DNA from: Hydractinia symbiolongicarpus
Taxonomy: Eukaryota > Cnidaria > Hydrozoa > Anthoathecata > Hydractiniidae
Assembly: GCF_029227915.1 (NCBI RefSeq)
Contig: NC_079876.1
Coordinates: 9,798,001-9,862,000, forward strand
Direction of reading: 5' to 3'
Length of the DNA stretch: 64,000 bases
The notes under the pieces were generated by a model. It had not been told where the DNA came from and made no database searches. It saw only the letters and a program-made list of their open reading frames with translations. The translations under genes and the position numbers were made by a program. Shown here one piece after another: positions 35,660 to 49,052 of this stretch; within the stretch, counting starts at the first letter, position 1; the number at the start of each line of letters is the position of its first letter.

Positions 35660-38600
35660 TATGACTTATTAATCTAAATTTTTAATTGAAGCGCTACCAC
35701 AGCGCCCCGTGTAATCGCTGAGTTCCGGCAATCATGTCAAATTAAGAAGAATGTTATTTCTTGGAGTCCAATTGTCTCATTTATCATATTTATCAGGTCG
35801 CAGTCCAAAGTTAGTTCAATTAAGTCCCACAGTCAATCGTTTCATTGTTAAAAGCGATGCAACCTAGTAATATCTGAAAAATATCGATAAATACATGTTG
35901 GTACGAATGACCCAACCGTTGTAACTCAAACGGACTGACACCGTTAGAAAGTCAATAAAATGTAGTTTTTGAAACTATCGCTATTTCTTCAGCGCGCGAT
36001 AACGGCTAGGATTGGTCCCACAGTAAAAATGACTTATTAATCTAAATTTTTAAATGAAGCGCTACCACAGCGCCCAGTGTAATCGCTAAGTTCCGCCAAT
36101 CATGTCAAATTAAGAAGAATGTTACTTCTTGGAGTCCAATTTTTTTCATTTATCACATTTATCAGGTCACAGTCCAAAGTTAGTTCAATTAAGTCCCACA
36201 GTCAATCGTTTCACTGCTAAAAGCGATGCAACCTAGTAATATCAGAAAAATATCGCTAAATACATGTTGGTACGAATATGTGACCTAACCGTAATAACTC
36301 AAACGGACTGACACCGTTAGAAAGTCAATGAAATTTAGTTTTTGAAACTATCGCTATTTCTTCAGCGCGCGATAACGGCTAGGATTGGTCCTGCAGTAAA
36401 AATTGACTTATTTATCTAAATTTTTAAATGAAGCGCTACCACAGCGCCCAGTGTAAGCGCGGAGTTTCGGCAATCGTGTCAAATTAAGAAGAATGTTATT
36501 TCTTGGACTCCAATTGTCTCACTTATAACATTTATAAGGTCACAGTCCAAAGTTAGTTCAATTAAGTCTTACAGTTAATCGTTTCATTGTTAAAAGCGAT
36601 GCAACCTAGTAATATCAGATAAATATCGCTAAATACATGTTGGTACAAATATGTGACCCAACCGTTGAAACTCAAACGGACTGACACCGTTAGAAAGTCA
36701 GTGAAATGTAGTATTTGAAACTGTCTCTATTACTTCAGCGCGCGCTAATGGCTAGGATTGGTCCCACAGTAAAAAATGACATTTTTATCTTAATTTTTAA
36801 ATGAAGCGTTACCACAGCGCCTAGTGTAATCGCTGAGTTTCGGCAGTCATGTCAAATTAAGAAGAATGTTATTTCTTGGAGTCCAATTTTCTCATTTATC
36901 ACATTTATCAGGTCACAGGTCAAAGTTACTTCAGTTAAGTCCAACAGTCAATCGTTTCACTGTTAAAAGCTATGCAACCTAGTAATATCAGATAAATATC
37001 GCTAAATACATGTTGGTACAAATATGTGACCCAACCGTTGAAACTCAAACGGACTGACACCGTTAGAAAGTCAGTGAAATGTAGTATGTGAAACTGTTTC
37101 TATTACTTCAGCGCGCGCTTACGGCTAGGATTGGTCCCACAGTAAGAAATGACTCATTAATCTAAATTTTTAAAAGAAGTGCTACCACAGCGCCCAGTGT
37201 AATCGCTGAGTTCAGGCAATCAAGTCAAATTAAGACGAATGTTATTTCTTGGAATTCAATTTTCTCATTTATCACATTTATCAGGTCACAGTCCAAAGTT
37301 AGTTCAGTTATGTCCCACAGTCAATCGTTTCACTGTTAAAGGCGATGCAACCTAGTAATATGAGATAAATATCGCAAAATACATGTTGGTACAAATATGT
37401 GACCCAACCGTTGAAACTCAAACGGACTGACACCGTTAGAAAGTCAGTGAAATGTAGTATGTGAAACTGTCTCTATTACTTCAGCGCGCGCTTACGGCTA
37501 GGATTGGTCCCACAGTAAGAAATGAATCATTAATCTAAATTTTTAAAAGAAGTGCTACCACAGCGCCCAGTGTAATCGCTGAGTTCAGGCAATCAAGTCA
37601 AATTAAGACGAATGTTATTTCTTGGAATCCAATTTTCTCATTTATCACATTTATCAGGTCACAGTCCAAAGTTAGTTCAGTTATGTCCCACAGTCAATCG
37701 TTTCACTGTTAAAGGCGATGCAACCTAGTAATATGAGATAAATATCGCAAAATACATGTTGGTACGAATAGGTGACCCAACCGTTGTAACTCAACCAGTC
37801 TGACACCGTTAGAAAGTCAATGAAATGTAGTTTTTGAACCTGTCGCTTGTTCTTCAGTGCGTTATAACGGCTAGGATTGGTCCCACAGTAAAAAATGACT
37901 TATTAATCTAAATTTTTAAATGAAGCCCTACCACAGCGCCCAGTGTAATCGCTGAGTTCCGGCAATCATGTCAAATTAAGAAGAATGTTATTTCTTGGAG
38001 TCCAATTTTTTTCATTTATCACATTTATCAGGTCACAGTCCAAAGTTGGTTCAATTAAGTCCCACAGTCAATCGTTTCACTGCTGAAAGCGATGCAACCT
38101 AGTAATATCAGATAAATATCGCTAAATACATGTTGGTACGAATAGGTGACCCAACCGTTGTAACTTAAACGGACTGACACCGGTAGAAAGTCAATGAAAT
38201 GTAGTTTTTGAAACTGTCGCTATTTCTTCAGCGCGCGATAACGGCTAGGATTGGCCCCCGAGTAAAAAAAGACTTATTAATCTAAATTTTTAAATGAAGC
38301 GCTACCACAGCGCCCAGGGTAGCCGCTGAATTCCGGCAATCATGTCAAATTAAGAAGAATGTTATTTTTCGGAGTCCAATTTTTTTCATTTATTACATTT
38401 ATCAGGTCACAGTTCAATTAAGTCCCACAGTCAATCGTTTCACTGCTGAAAGCGATGCAACCTAGTAATATCAGATAAATATCGCTAAATACATGTTGGT
38501 ACGAATATGTGACCCAACCGTTGAAACTCAAACGGACTGACACCGTTAGAAAGTCAGTGAAATGTAGTATTTGAAACTGTCTCTATTACTTCAGCGCGCG

Positions 38601-40215
38601 CTTACGGCTAGGATTGGTCCCACAGTAAGAAATGACTCATTGATCTAAATTTTTAAAAGAAGTGCTACCACAGCGCCCAGTGTAATCGCTGAGTGCCGGC
38701 AATCATGTCAAATTAAGACGAATGTTATTTCTTGGAATCCAATTTTCTCATTTATCACATTTATCAGGTCACAGTCCAAAGTTAGTTCAGTTATGTCCCA
38801 CAGTCAATCGTTTCACTGTTAAAAGCGATGCAACCTAGTAATATCAGATAAATATCGCTAAATACATGTTGGTACGAATATGTGACCCAACCGCTGTAAC
38901 TCAAACGGACTGACACCGCTACAAGGTCAATGAAATGTAGTTTTTCAAACTATCGCTATTTCTTCAGCGCGCGATAACGGATAGGATTGGTCCCACAGTA
39001 AAGAATGACTTATTTATCTAAATATTTAAATGAAGCGCTACCACAGCGCCCAGTATAATCGCTGAGTTCCGGCAATCACGTCAAATTAAGAAGAATGTTA
39101 TTTCTTGGAGTCCGATTGTCTCATTTATCATATTTATCAGGTCGCAGTCCAAAGTTAGTTCAATTAAGTCCCACAGTTAATCGTTTCATTGTTAGAAGCG
39201 ATGCAACTTAGTAATATCAGATAAATATCGCTAAATACATGTTGGTACGAATATGTGACCCAACTGTTGAAACTCAAACGGACTGACTCCGTTAGAAAGT
39301 CAGTGAATTGTAGTATTTGAAACTGTCTCTATTACTTCAACGCGCGCTAACGGCTAGGATTGTTCCGAAAGTAAAAATTGACTTATTTATCTAAATTTTT
39401 AAATGAAGCGCTACCACAGCGCCCAGTGTAATCGCTGAGTTCCGGCAATCATGTCAAATTAAGAAGAATGTTATATCTTGGAGTCCAATTTTCTCATTTA
39501 TCACATTTATCAGGTGACAGTCCAGAGTTACTTCAGTTAAGTCCCACAGTCAATCGTTTCACTGTTAAAAGCGATGCAACCTAGTAATATCAGATAAATA
39601 TGGCTAAATACATGTTGGTACGATTAGGTGACCCAAACGTTGTAACGCAAACGGACTGACACCGATGGAAAGTCAATGAAATGTAGTTTTTGAAACTGTC
39701 GCTATTTCTTCAGCGCGCGATAACGGCTAGGATTGGTCCCCCAGTAAAAAAAGACTTATTAATCCTAATTTTTAAATGAAACGCTACCACAGCGCCCAGT
39801 GTAACCGCTGAATTCCGGCAATCATGTCAAATTAAGAAGAATGTTATTTTTTGGAGTCCAATTTTTTCATTTATCACATTTATCAGGTCACAGTTCAATT
39901 AAGTCCCACAGTCAATCGTTTCACTGCTGAAAGCGATGCAACCTAGTAATATCAGATAAATATCGCTAAATACATGTTGGTACGAATATGTGACCCAACG
40001 GTTGAAACTCAAACGGACTGACACCGTTAGAAAGTCAGTGAAATGTAGTATTTGAAACTGTCTCTATTACTTCAGCGCGGGCTTACGGCTAGGATTGGTC
40101 CCACAGTAAGAAATGACTCATTAATCTAAATTTTTAAAAGAAGTGCCACCACAGCGCCCAGTGTAATCGCTGAGTTCCGGCAATCATGTCAAATTAAGAA
40201 GAATGTTATTTCTTG
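35469..40215 (+). repeat. 13-monomer higher-order repeat, copy 2
   Basis: Unit starts: 35660, 36028, 36402, 36775, 37148, 37521, 37894, 38268, 38631, 39004, 39377, 39750, 40112. It is nearly identical to copy 1. Differences I noted include 'gttacttcttgg' versus 'gttatttcttgg', 'cctgcagt' versus 'cccgcagt', 'cacaggtcaaag' versus 'cacagtccaaag', 'aatgaatcatt' versus 'aatgactcatt', and 'ttggcccccgagt' versus 'ttggccccccagt'. Similarity stops inside the unit at 40112, where 'ggaatccaattttctc' replaces the 'ggagtccaattgtctc' of the equivalent unit at 35287. Confidence 0.9.
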
Positions 40216-40484
40216 GAATCCAATTTTCTCATTTATCACATTTATCAGGTCACAGTCCAAAGTTAGTTCAGTTAAGTCCCACAGTTCATCGTTTTACTGT
40301 TAAAAGCGATGCAACCTAGTAATATCAGATAAATATCGCTAAATACATGTTGGTACGAATAGGTGACCCAACCGTTGTAACACAAACGGACTGACATCGT
40401 TAGAAAGTCAATGAAATGTAGTTTTTGAAACTGTCGCTATTTCTTCAGCGTGCGATAACGGCTAGGATTGGTCCCCCAGTAAAA

Positions 40485-41593
40485 AAAGACTTATTAATCT
40501 AAATTTTCAAATGAAGCGCTACCACAGCGCCCAGTATAATCGCTGAGTCCCGGCAATCACGTCAAATTAAGAAGAATGTTATTTCTTGGAGTCCAATTGT
40601 CTCATTTATCATATTTATCAGGTCGCAGTCCAAAGTTAGTTCAATTAAGTCCCACAGTTAATCGTTTCATTGTTAGAAGCGATGCAACCTAGTAATATCA
40701 GATAAATATCGCTAAATACATGTTGGTACGAATATGTGACCCAACTGTTGAAACTCAAACGGACTGACTCCGTTAGAAAGTCAGTGAAATGTAGTATTTG
40801 AAACTGTCTCTATTACTTCAACGCGCGCTAACGGCTAGGATTGTTCCGAAAGTAAAAATTGACTTATTTATCTAAATTTTTAAATGAAGCGCTACCACAG
40901 CGCCCAGTGTAATCGCTGAGTTCCGGCAATCATGTCAAATTAAGAAGAATGTTATTTTTTGGAGTCCAATTTTTTTCATTTATCACATTTATCAGGTCAC
41001 AGTTCAATTAAGTCCCACAGTCAATCGTTTCACTGCTGAAAGCGATGCAACCTAGTAATATCAGATAAATATCGCTAAATACATGTTGGTACGAATATGT
41101 GACCCAACGGTTGAAACTCAAACGGACTGACACCGTTAGAAAGTCAGTGAAATGTAGTATTTGAAACTGTCTCTAATACTTCAGCGCGCGCTTACGGCTA
41201 GGATTGGTCCCACAGTAAGAAACGACTCATTAATCTAAATTTTTAAAAGAAGTGCCACCACAGTGCCCAGTGTAATTGCTGAGTTCCGGCAATCATGTCA
41301 AATTAAGAAGAATGTTATTTCTTGGACTCCAATTGTCTCACTTATAACATTTATAAGGTCACAGTCCAAAGTTAGTTCAATTAAGTCCTACAGTTAATCG
41401 TTTCATTGTTAAAAGCGATGCAACCTAGAAATATCAGAAAAACTTCGCTAAGTACATGTTGGTACGAATAGGTGACCCAACCGTTGTAACTCAAACGGAC
41501 TGACATCGTTAGAAAGTCAATGAAATGTAGCTTTTGAAATTGTCGCTATTTCTTCGGTGCGCGATAACGGCTAGAATTGGTCCCACAGTAAAA
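40485..41593 (+). repeat. Transition block: monomers 110-112
   Basis: The unit at 40485 copies the 34179/39004 class (cagtataatcgc, cacgtc, 'attgttagaagcgatg', 'caactgttgaaactc', 'gttccgaaagt'). The unit at 40858 starts like 39377 but continues like 39750 with the 11-bp deletion, so it looks like a fusion that removed one monomer. The unit at 41221 starts like 40112 (gtgccacc) and ends as the 'tcttggactccaattgtctcac ... gcttttgaaattg' class. This block joins the 13-monomer domain to the P-Q-R-A domain. Confidence 0.7.
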
Positions 41594-41961
41594 AATGACT
41601 TATTAATCTAAATTTTTAAATGAAGCGCTACCACAGCGCCCCGTGTAATCGCTGAGTTCCGGCAATCACGTCAAATTAAGAAGAATGTTATTTCTTGGAG
41701 TCCAATTTTTTCATTTATCATATTTATCAGGTCGCAGTCCAAAGTTAGTTCAATTAAGTCCCACAGTCAATCGTTTCATTGTTAAAAGCGATGCAACCTA
41801 GTAATATCTGAAAAATATCGCTAAATACATGTTGCTACGAATGACCCAACCGTTGTAACTCAAACGGACTGACACCGTTAGAAAGTCAATGAAATGTAGT
41901 TTTTGAAACTATCGCTATTTCTTCAGCGCGCGATAACGGCTAGGATTGGTCCCACAGTAAA

Positions 41962-43080
41962 AATGACTTATTAATCTAAATTTTTAAATGAAGCGCTACC
42001 ACAGCGCCCAGTGTAATCGCTGAGTTCCGCCAATCATGTCAAATTAAGAAGAATGTTAATTCTTGGAGCCCAATTTTTTTCATTTATCACATTTATCAGG
42101 TCACAGTCCAAAGTTAGTTCAATTAAGTCCCACAGTCAATCGTTTCACTGCTAAAAGCGATGCAACCTAGTAATATCAGAAAAATATCGCTAAATACATG
42201 TTGGTACGAATATGTGACCCACCGTTATAACTCAAACGGACTGACACCGTTAGAAAGTCAATGAAATTTAGTTTTTGAAACTATCGCTATTTCTTCAGCG
42301 CGCGATAACGGCTAGGATTGGTCCCAAAGTAAAAAATGACTTATTAATCTAAATTTTTAAATGAAGCGCTACCACAGCGCCCAGTGTAATCGCTGAGTTC
42401 CGGCAATCATGTCAAATTAAGAAGAATGTTATTTCTTGGAGTCCAATTTTTTTCATTTACCACATTTATCAGGTCACAGTCCAAAGTTATTTCAATAAAG
42501 TCCCACAGTCAATCGTTTCACTGCTGAAAGCGATGCAACCTAGTAATATCAGATAAATATTGCTAAATACATGTGGGTACAAATATGTGACCCAACCGTT
42601 GAAACTCAAACGGACTGACACCGTTAGAAAGTCAGTGAAATGTAGTATTTGAAACTGTCTCTATTACTTCAGCGCGCGCTAATGGCTAGGATTGGTCCCA
42701 CAGTAAAAAATGACATTTTTATCTTAATTTTTAAATGAAGCGTTACCACAGCGCCTAGTGTAATCGCTGAGTTTCGGCAGTCATGTCAAATTAAGAAGAA
42801 TGTTATTTCTTGGAGTCCAATTTTCTCATTTATCACATTTATCAGGTCACAGTCCAAAGTTACTTCAGTTAAGTCCCACAGTCAATCGTTTCACTGTTAA
42901 AAGCTATGCAACCTAGTAATATCAGATAAATATCGCTAAATACATGTTGGTACAAATATGTGACCCAACCGTTGAATCTCAAACGGAATGACACCGTTAG
43001 AAAGTCAGTGAAATGTAGTTTTTGAAACTATCGCTATTTCTTCAGCGCGCGATAACGGCTAGGATTGGTCCCACAGTAAA
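41962..43080 (+). repeat. Internal three-monomer repeat Q-R-A*, copy 1 (1,119 bp)
   Basis: Q, R and A* match the following Q', R' and A at an exact 1,119-bp offset. A* differs from A at its 3' end: A* switches after 'gaaatgtag' to 'tttttgaaactatcgc' and ends 'cagtaaaaatgac', as P does. The junction is near 43,005-43,019 (unit positions 297-311). A* is thus the seam of a duplication that copied Q-R-A in the context where P precedes Q. Confidence 0.82.
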
Positions 43081-44200
43081 AATGACTTATTAATCTAAAT
43101 TTATAAATGAACTGCTACCACAGCGCCCAGTGTAATCGCTGAGTTCCGCCAATCATGTCAATTTAAGAAGAATGTTAATTCTTGGAGTCCAATTTTTTTC
43201 ATTTATCACATTTATCAGGTCACAGTCCAAAGTTAGTTCAATTAAGTCCCACAGTCAATTGTTTCACTGCTAAAAGCGATGCAACCTAGTAATATCAGAA
43301 AAATATCGCTAAATACATGTTGGTACGAATATGTGTCCCACCGTTATAACTCAAACGGACTGACACCGTTAGAAAGTCAATGAAATTTAGTTTTTGAAAC
43401 TATCGCTATTTCTTCAGCGCGCGATAACGGCTAGGATTGGTCCCAAAGTAAAAAATGACTTATTAATCTAAATTTTTAAATGAAGCGCTACCACAGCGCC
43501 CAGTGTAATCGCTGAGTTCCGGCAATCATGTCAAATTAAGAAGAATGTTATTTCTTGGAGTCCAATTTTTTTCATTTACCACATTTATCAGGTCACAGTC
43601 CAAAGTTATTTCAATAAAGTCCCACAGTCAATCGTTTCACTGCTGAAAGCGATGCAACCTAGTAATATCAGATAAATATTGCTAAATACATGTTGGTACA
43701 AATATGTGACCCAACCGTTGAAACTCAAACGGACTGACACCGTTAGAAAGTCAGTGAAATGTAGTATTTGAAACTGTCTCTATTACTTCAGCGCGCGCTA
43801 ATGGCTAGGATTGGTCCCACAGTAAAAAATGACATTTTTATCTTAATTTTTAAATGAAGCGTTACCACAGCGCCTAGTGTAATCGCTGAGTTTCGGCAGT
43901 CATGTCAAATTAAGAAGAATGTTATTTCTTGGAGTCCAATTTTCTCATTTATCACATTTATCAGGTCACAGTCCAAAGTTACTTCAGTTAAGTCCCACAG
44001 TCAATCGTTTCACTGTTAAAAGCTATGCAACCTAGTAATATCAGATAAATATCGCTAAATACATGTTGGTACAAATATGTGACCCAACCGTTGAATCTCA
44101 AACGGAATGACACCGTTAGAAAGTCAGTGAAATGTAGTATGTGAAACTGTCTCTATTACTTCAGCGCGCGCTTACGGCTAGGATTGGTCCCACAGTAAGA
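43081..44200 (+). repeat. Internal three-monomer repeat Q'-R'-A, copy 2
   Basis: This is the second copy of the 1,119-bp triplet. Q' carries private marks 'atttataaatgaactgc' and 'gtgtcccaccg', also found in Q' of unit 2 (46440). Units 3 and 4 lack them and have 'atttttaaatgaactgc' and 'gtcaaatgaag' instead. The four larger units therefore form two sister pairs, 1 with 2 and 3 with 4. Confidence 0.82.
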
Positions 44201-45693
44201 AATGACTCATTAATCTAAATTTTTAAAAGAAGTGCTACCACAGCGCCCAGTGTAATCGCTGAGTTCAGGCAATCAAGTCAAATTAAGACGAATGTTATTT
44301 CTTGGAATCCAATTTTCTCATTTATCACATTTATCAGGTCACAGTACAAAGTTAGTTCAGTTATGTCCCACAGTCAATCGTTTCACTGTTAAAGGCGATG
44401 CAACCTAGTAATATGAGATAAATATCGCAAAATACATGTTGGTACAAATATGTGACCCATCCGTTGAAACTCAAACGGACTGACACCGTTAGAAAGTCAG
44501 TGAAATGTAGCATGTGAAACTGTCTCTATTACTTCAGCGCGCGCTTACGGCTAGGATTGGTCCCACAGTAAGAAATTACTCATTAATCTAAATTTCTAAA
44601 AGAAGTGCTACCACAGCGCCCAGTGTAATCGCTGAGTTCCGCCAATCATGTCAAATTAAGAAGAATGTTATTTCTTGGAGTCCAATTTTTTTCATTTATC
44701 ACATTTATCAGGTCACAGTCCAAAGTTAGTTCAATTAAGTCCCACAGTCAATCGTTTCACTGCTAAAAGCGATGCAACCTAGTAATATCAGAAAAATATC
44801 GCTAAATACATGTTGGTACGAATATGTGACCCACCGTTATAACTCAAACGGACTGACACCGTTAGAAAGTCAATGAAATTTAGTTTTTGAAACTATCGCT
44901 ATTTCTTCAGCGCGCGATAACGGCTAGGATTGGTCCCAAAGTAAAAAATGACTTTTTAATCTAAATTTTTAAATGAAGCGCTACCACAGCGCCCAGTGTA
45001 ATCGCTGAGTTCCGCCAATCATGTCAAATTAAGAAGAATGTTATTTCTTGGAGTCCAATTTTTTTCATTTATCACATTTATCAGGTCACAGTCCAAAGTT
45101 AGTTCAATTAAGTCCCACAGTCAATCGTTTCACTGCTAAAAGCGATGCAACCTAGTAATATCAGAAAAATATCGCTAAATACATGTTGGTACGAATAGGT
45201 GACCCAACCGTTGTAACTCAAACGGACTGACATCGTTAGAAAGTCAATGAAATGTAGCTTTTGAAATTGTCGCTATTTCTTCAGTGCGCGATAACGGCTA
45301 GAATTGGTCCCACAGTAAAAAATGACTTATTAATCTAAATTTTCAAATGAAGCGCTACCACAGCGCCCCGTGTAATCGCTGAGTTCCGGCAATCATGTCA
45401 AATTAAGAAGAATGTTATTTCTTGGAGTCCAATTGTCTCATTTATCATATTTATAAGGTCGCAGTCCAAAGTTAGTTCAATTAAGTCCCACAGTCAATCG
45501 TTTCATTGTTAAAAGCGATGCAACCTAGAAATATCAGAAAAACTTCGCTAAGTACATGTTGGTACGAATAGGTGACCCAACCGTTGTAACTCAAACGGAC
45601 TGACATCGTTAGAAAGTCAATGAAATGTAGCTTTTGAAATTGACGCTATTTCTTCAGTGCGCGATAACGGCTAGAATTGGTCCCACAGTAAAA

Positions 45694-48600
45694 AATGACT
45701 TATTAATCTAAATTTTTAAATGAAGCGCTACCACAGCGCCCCGTGTAATCGCTGAGTTCCGGCAATCATGTCAAATTAAGAAGAATGTTATTTCTTGGAG
45801 TCCAATTTTTTTCATTTACCACATTTATCAGGTCACAGTCCAAAGTTATTTCAATAAAGTCCCACAGTCAATCGTTTCACTGCTGAAAGCGATGCAACCT
45901 AGTAATATCAGATAAATATTGCTAAATACATGTGGGTACAAATATGTGACCCAACCGTTGAAACTCAAACGGACTGACACCGTTAGAAAGTCAGTGAAAT
46001 GTAGTATTTGAAACTGTCTCTATTACTTCAGCGCGCGCTAATGGCTAGGATTGGTCCCACAGTAAAAAATGACATTTTTATCTTAATTTTTAAATGAAGC
46101 GTTACCACAGCGCCTAGTGTAATCGCTGAGTTTCGGCAGTCATGTCAAATTAAGAAGAATGTTATTTCTTGGAGTCCAATTTTCTCATTTATCACATTTA
46201 TCAGGTCACAGTCCAAAGTTACTTCAGTTAAGTCCCACAGTCAATCGTTTCACTGTTAAAAGCTATGCAACCTAGTAATATCAGATAAATATCGCTAAAT
46301 ACATGTTGGTACAAATATGTGACCCAACCGTTGAATCTCAAACGGAATGACACCGTTAGAAAGTCAGTGAAATGTAGTTTTTGAAACTATCGCTATTTCT
46401 TCAGCGCGCGATAACGGCTAGGATTGGTCCCACAGTAAAAATGACTTATTAATCTAAATTTATAAATGAACTGCTACCACAGCGCCCAGTGTAATCGCTG
46501 AGTTCCGCCAATCATGTCAAATTAAGAAGAATGTTAATTCTTGGAGTCCAATTTTTTTCATTTATCACATTTATCAGGTCACAGTCCAAAGTTAGTTCAA
46601 TTAAGTCCCACAGTCAATTGTTTCACTGCTAAAAGCGATGCAACCTAGTAATATCAGAAAAATATCGCTAAATACATGTTGGTACGAATATGTGTCCCAC
46701 CGTTATAACTCAAACGGACTGACACCGTTAGAAAGTCAATGAAATTTAGTTTTTGAAACTATCGCTATTTCCTCAGCGCGCGATAACGGCTAGGATTGGT
46801 CCCAAAGTAAAAAATGACTTATTAATCTAAATTTTTAAATGAAGCGCTACCACAGCGCCCAGTGTAATCGCTGAGTTCCGGCAATCATGTCAAATTAAGA
46901 AGAATGTTATTTCTTGGAGTCCAATTTTTTTCATTTACCACATTTATCAGGTCACAGTCCAAAGTTATTTCAATAAAGTCCCACAGTCAATCGTTTCACT
47001 GCTGAAAGCGATGCAACCTAGTAATATCAGATAAATATTGCTAAATACATGTTGGTACAAATATGTGACCCAACCGTTGAAACTCAAACGGACTGACACC
47101 GTTAGAAAGTCAGTGAAATGTAGTATTTGAAACTGTCTCTATTACTTCAGCGCGCGCTAATGGCTAGGATTGGTCCCACAGTAAAAAATGACATTTTTAT
47201 CTTAATTTTTAAATGAAGCGTTACCACAGCGCCTAGTGTAATCGCTGAGTTTCGGCAGTCATGTCAAATTAAGAAGAATGTTATTTCTTGGAGTCCAATT
47301 TTCTCATTTATCACATTTATCAGGTCACAGTCCAAAGTTACTTCAGTTAAGTCCCACAGTCAATCGTTTCACTGTTAAAAGCTATGCAACCTAGTAATAT
47401 CAGATAAATATCGCTAAATACATGTTGGTACAAATATGTGACCCAACCGTTGAATCTCAAACGGAATGACACCGTTAGAAAGTCAGTGAAATGTAGTATG
47501 TGAAACTGTCTCTATTACTTCAGCGCGCGCTTACGGCTAGGATTGGTCCCACAGTAAGAAATGACTCATTAATCTAAATTTTTAAAAGAAGTGCTACCAC
47601 AGCGCCCAGTGTAATCGCTGAGTTCAGGCAATCAAGTCAAATTAAGACGAATGTTATTTCTTGGAATCCAATTTTCTCATTTATCACATTTATCAGGTCA
47701 CAGTCCAAAGTTAGTTCAGTTATGTCCCACAGTCAATCGTTTCACTGTTAAAGGCGATGCAACCTAGTAATATGAGATAAATATCGCAAAATACATGTTG
47801 GTACAAATATGTGACCCATCCGTTGAAACTCAAACGGACTGACACCGTTAGAAAGTCAGTGAAATGTAGCATGTGAAACTGTCTCTATTACTTCAGCGCG
47901 CGCTTACGGCTAGGATTGGTCCCACAGTAAGAAATTACTCATTAATCTAAATTTCTAAAAGAAGTGCTACCACAGCGCCCAGTGTAATCGCTGAGTTCCG
48001 CCAATCATGTCAAATTAAGAAGAATGTTATTTCTTGGAGTCCAATTTTTTTCATTTATCACATTTATCAGGTCACAGTCCAAAGTTAGTTCAATTAAGTC
48101 CCACAGTCAATCGTTTCACTGCTAAAAGCGATGCAACCTAGTAATATCAGAAAAATATCGCTAAATACATGTTGGTACGAATATGTGACCCTCCGTTATA
48201 ACTCAAACGGACTGACACCGTTAGAAAGTCAATGAAATTTAGTTTTTGAAACTATCGCTATTTCTTCAGCGCGCGATAACGGCTAGGATTGGTCCCAAAG
48301 TAAAAAATGACTTTTTAATCTAAATTTTTAAATGAAGCGCTACCACAGCGCCCAGTGTAATCGCTGAGTTCTGCCAATCATGTCAAATTAAGAAGAATGT
48401 TATTTCTTGGAGTCCAATTTTTTTCATTTATCACATTTATCAGGTCACAGTCCAAAGTTAGTTCAATTAAGTCCCACAGTCAATCGTTTCACTGCTAAAA
48501 GCGATGCAACCTAGTAATATCAGAAAAATATCGCTAAATACATGTTGGTACGAATAGGTGACCCAACCGTTGTAACTCAAACGGACTGACATCGTTAGAA

Positions 48601-49052
48601 AGTCAATGAAATGTAGCTTTTGAAATTGTCGCTATTTCTTCAGTGCGCGATAACGGCTAGAATTGGTCCCACAGTAAAAAATGACTTATTAATCTAAATT
48701 TTTAAATGAAGCGCTACCACAGCGCCCCGTGTAATCGCTGAGTTCCGGCAATCATGTCAAATTAAGAAGAATGTTATTTCTTGGAGTCCAATTGTCTCAT
48801 TTATCATATTTATAAGGTCGCAGTCCAAAGTTAGTTCAATTAAGTCCCACAGTCAATCGTTTCATTGTTAAAAGCGATGCAACCTAGAAATATCAGAAAA
48901 ACTTCGCTAAGTACATGTTGGTACGAATAGGTGACCCAACCGTTGTAACTCAAACGGACTGACATCGTTAGAAAGTCAATGAAATGTAGCTTTTGAAATT
49001 GACGCTATTTCTTCAGTGCGCGATAACGGCTAGAATTGGTCCCACAGTAAAA
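45694..49052 (+). repeat. P-Q-R-A unit 2: 9-monomer version (3,359 bp)
   Basis: Monomer starts: 45694 (P/R chimera), 46068 A*, 46440 Q', 46813 R', 47187 A, 47560 E, 47933 F, 48306 G, 48680 H. The three monomers P, Q, R of unit 1 are represented by one chimera. In that chimera the 5' end has P's 'ccccgtg' (45,741) and, from 'catgtc' (45,767) on, it has R's 'tttaccacattt' and 'tatttcaataaag'. The crossover therefore lies within about 26 bases. This is the seam of a nine-monomer tandem duplication with unit 1. Confidence 0.87.

Larger units (their letters stand above)
41594..45693 (+). repeat. P-Q-R-A unit 1: full 11-monomer higher-order repeat (4,100 bp)
   Basis: I name the monomers by start: P 41594 (4-bp deletion, 368 bp), Q 41962 (gttaattcttgg, cccaaagt), R 42335 (tttaccacattt, 'tatttcaataaag'), A* 42709 (gacatttttatctt), Q' 43081, R' 43454, A 43828, E 44201 (ttcaggcaatcaag, 'aaaggcgatg'), F 44574 (begins 'attactcatt', atttctaaaag), G 44947 (gactttttaat), H 45321 (ccccgtg, 'cctagaaatatcag'). 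Unit 2 repeats R to H and the first part of P at a 3,359-bp offset with about six differences in 3 kb. Both carry a private 'atgtgggtac' change in the conserved box (42,571 and 45,931). Confidence 0.88.

Noticed and set aside
45694-46067. Reading the 9-monomer unit 2 as a simple two-monomer deletion from an 11-monomer unit
   Set aside because: The shared private 'atgtgggtac' variant at 42,571 and 45,931 shows that the 3' part of this unit was copied from the R at 42335, so a nine-monomer tandem duplication fits better than a deletion.
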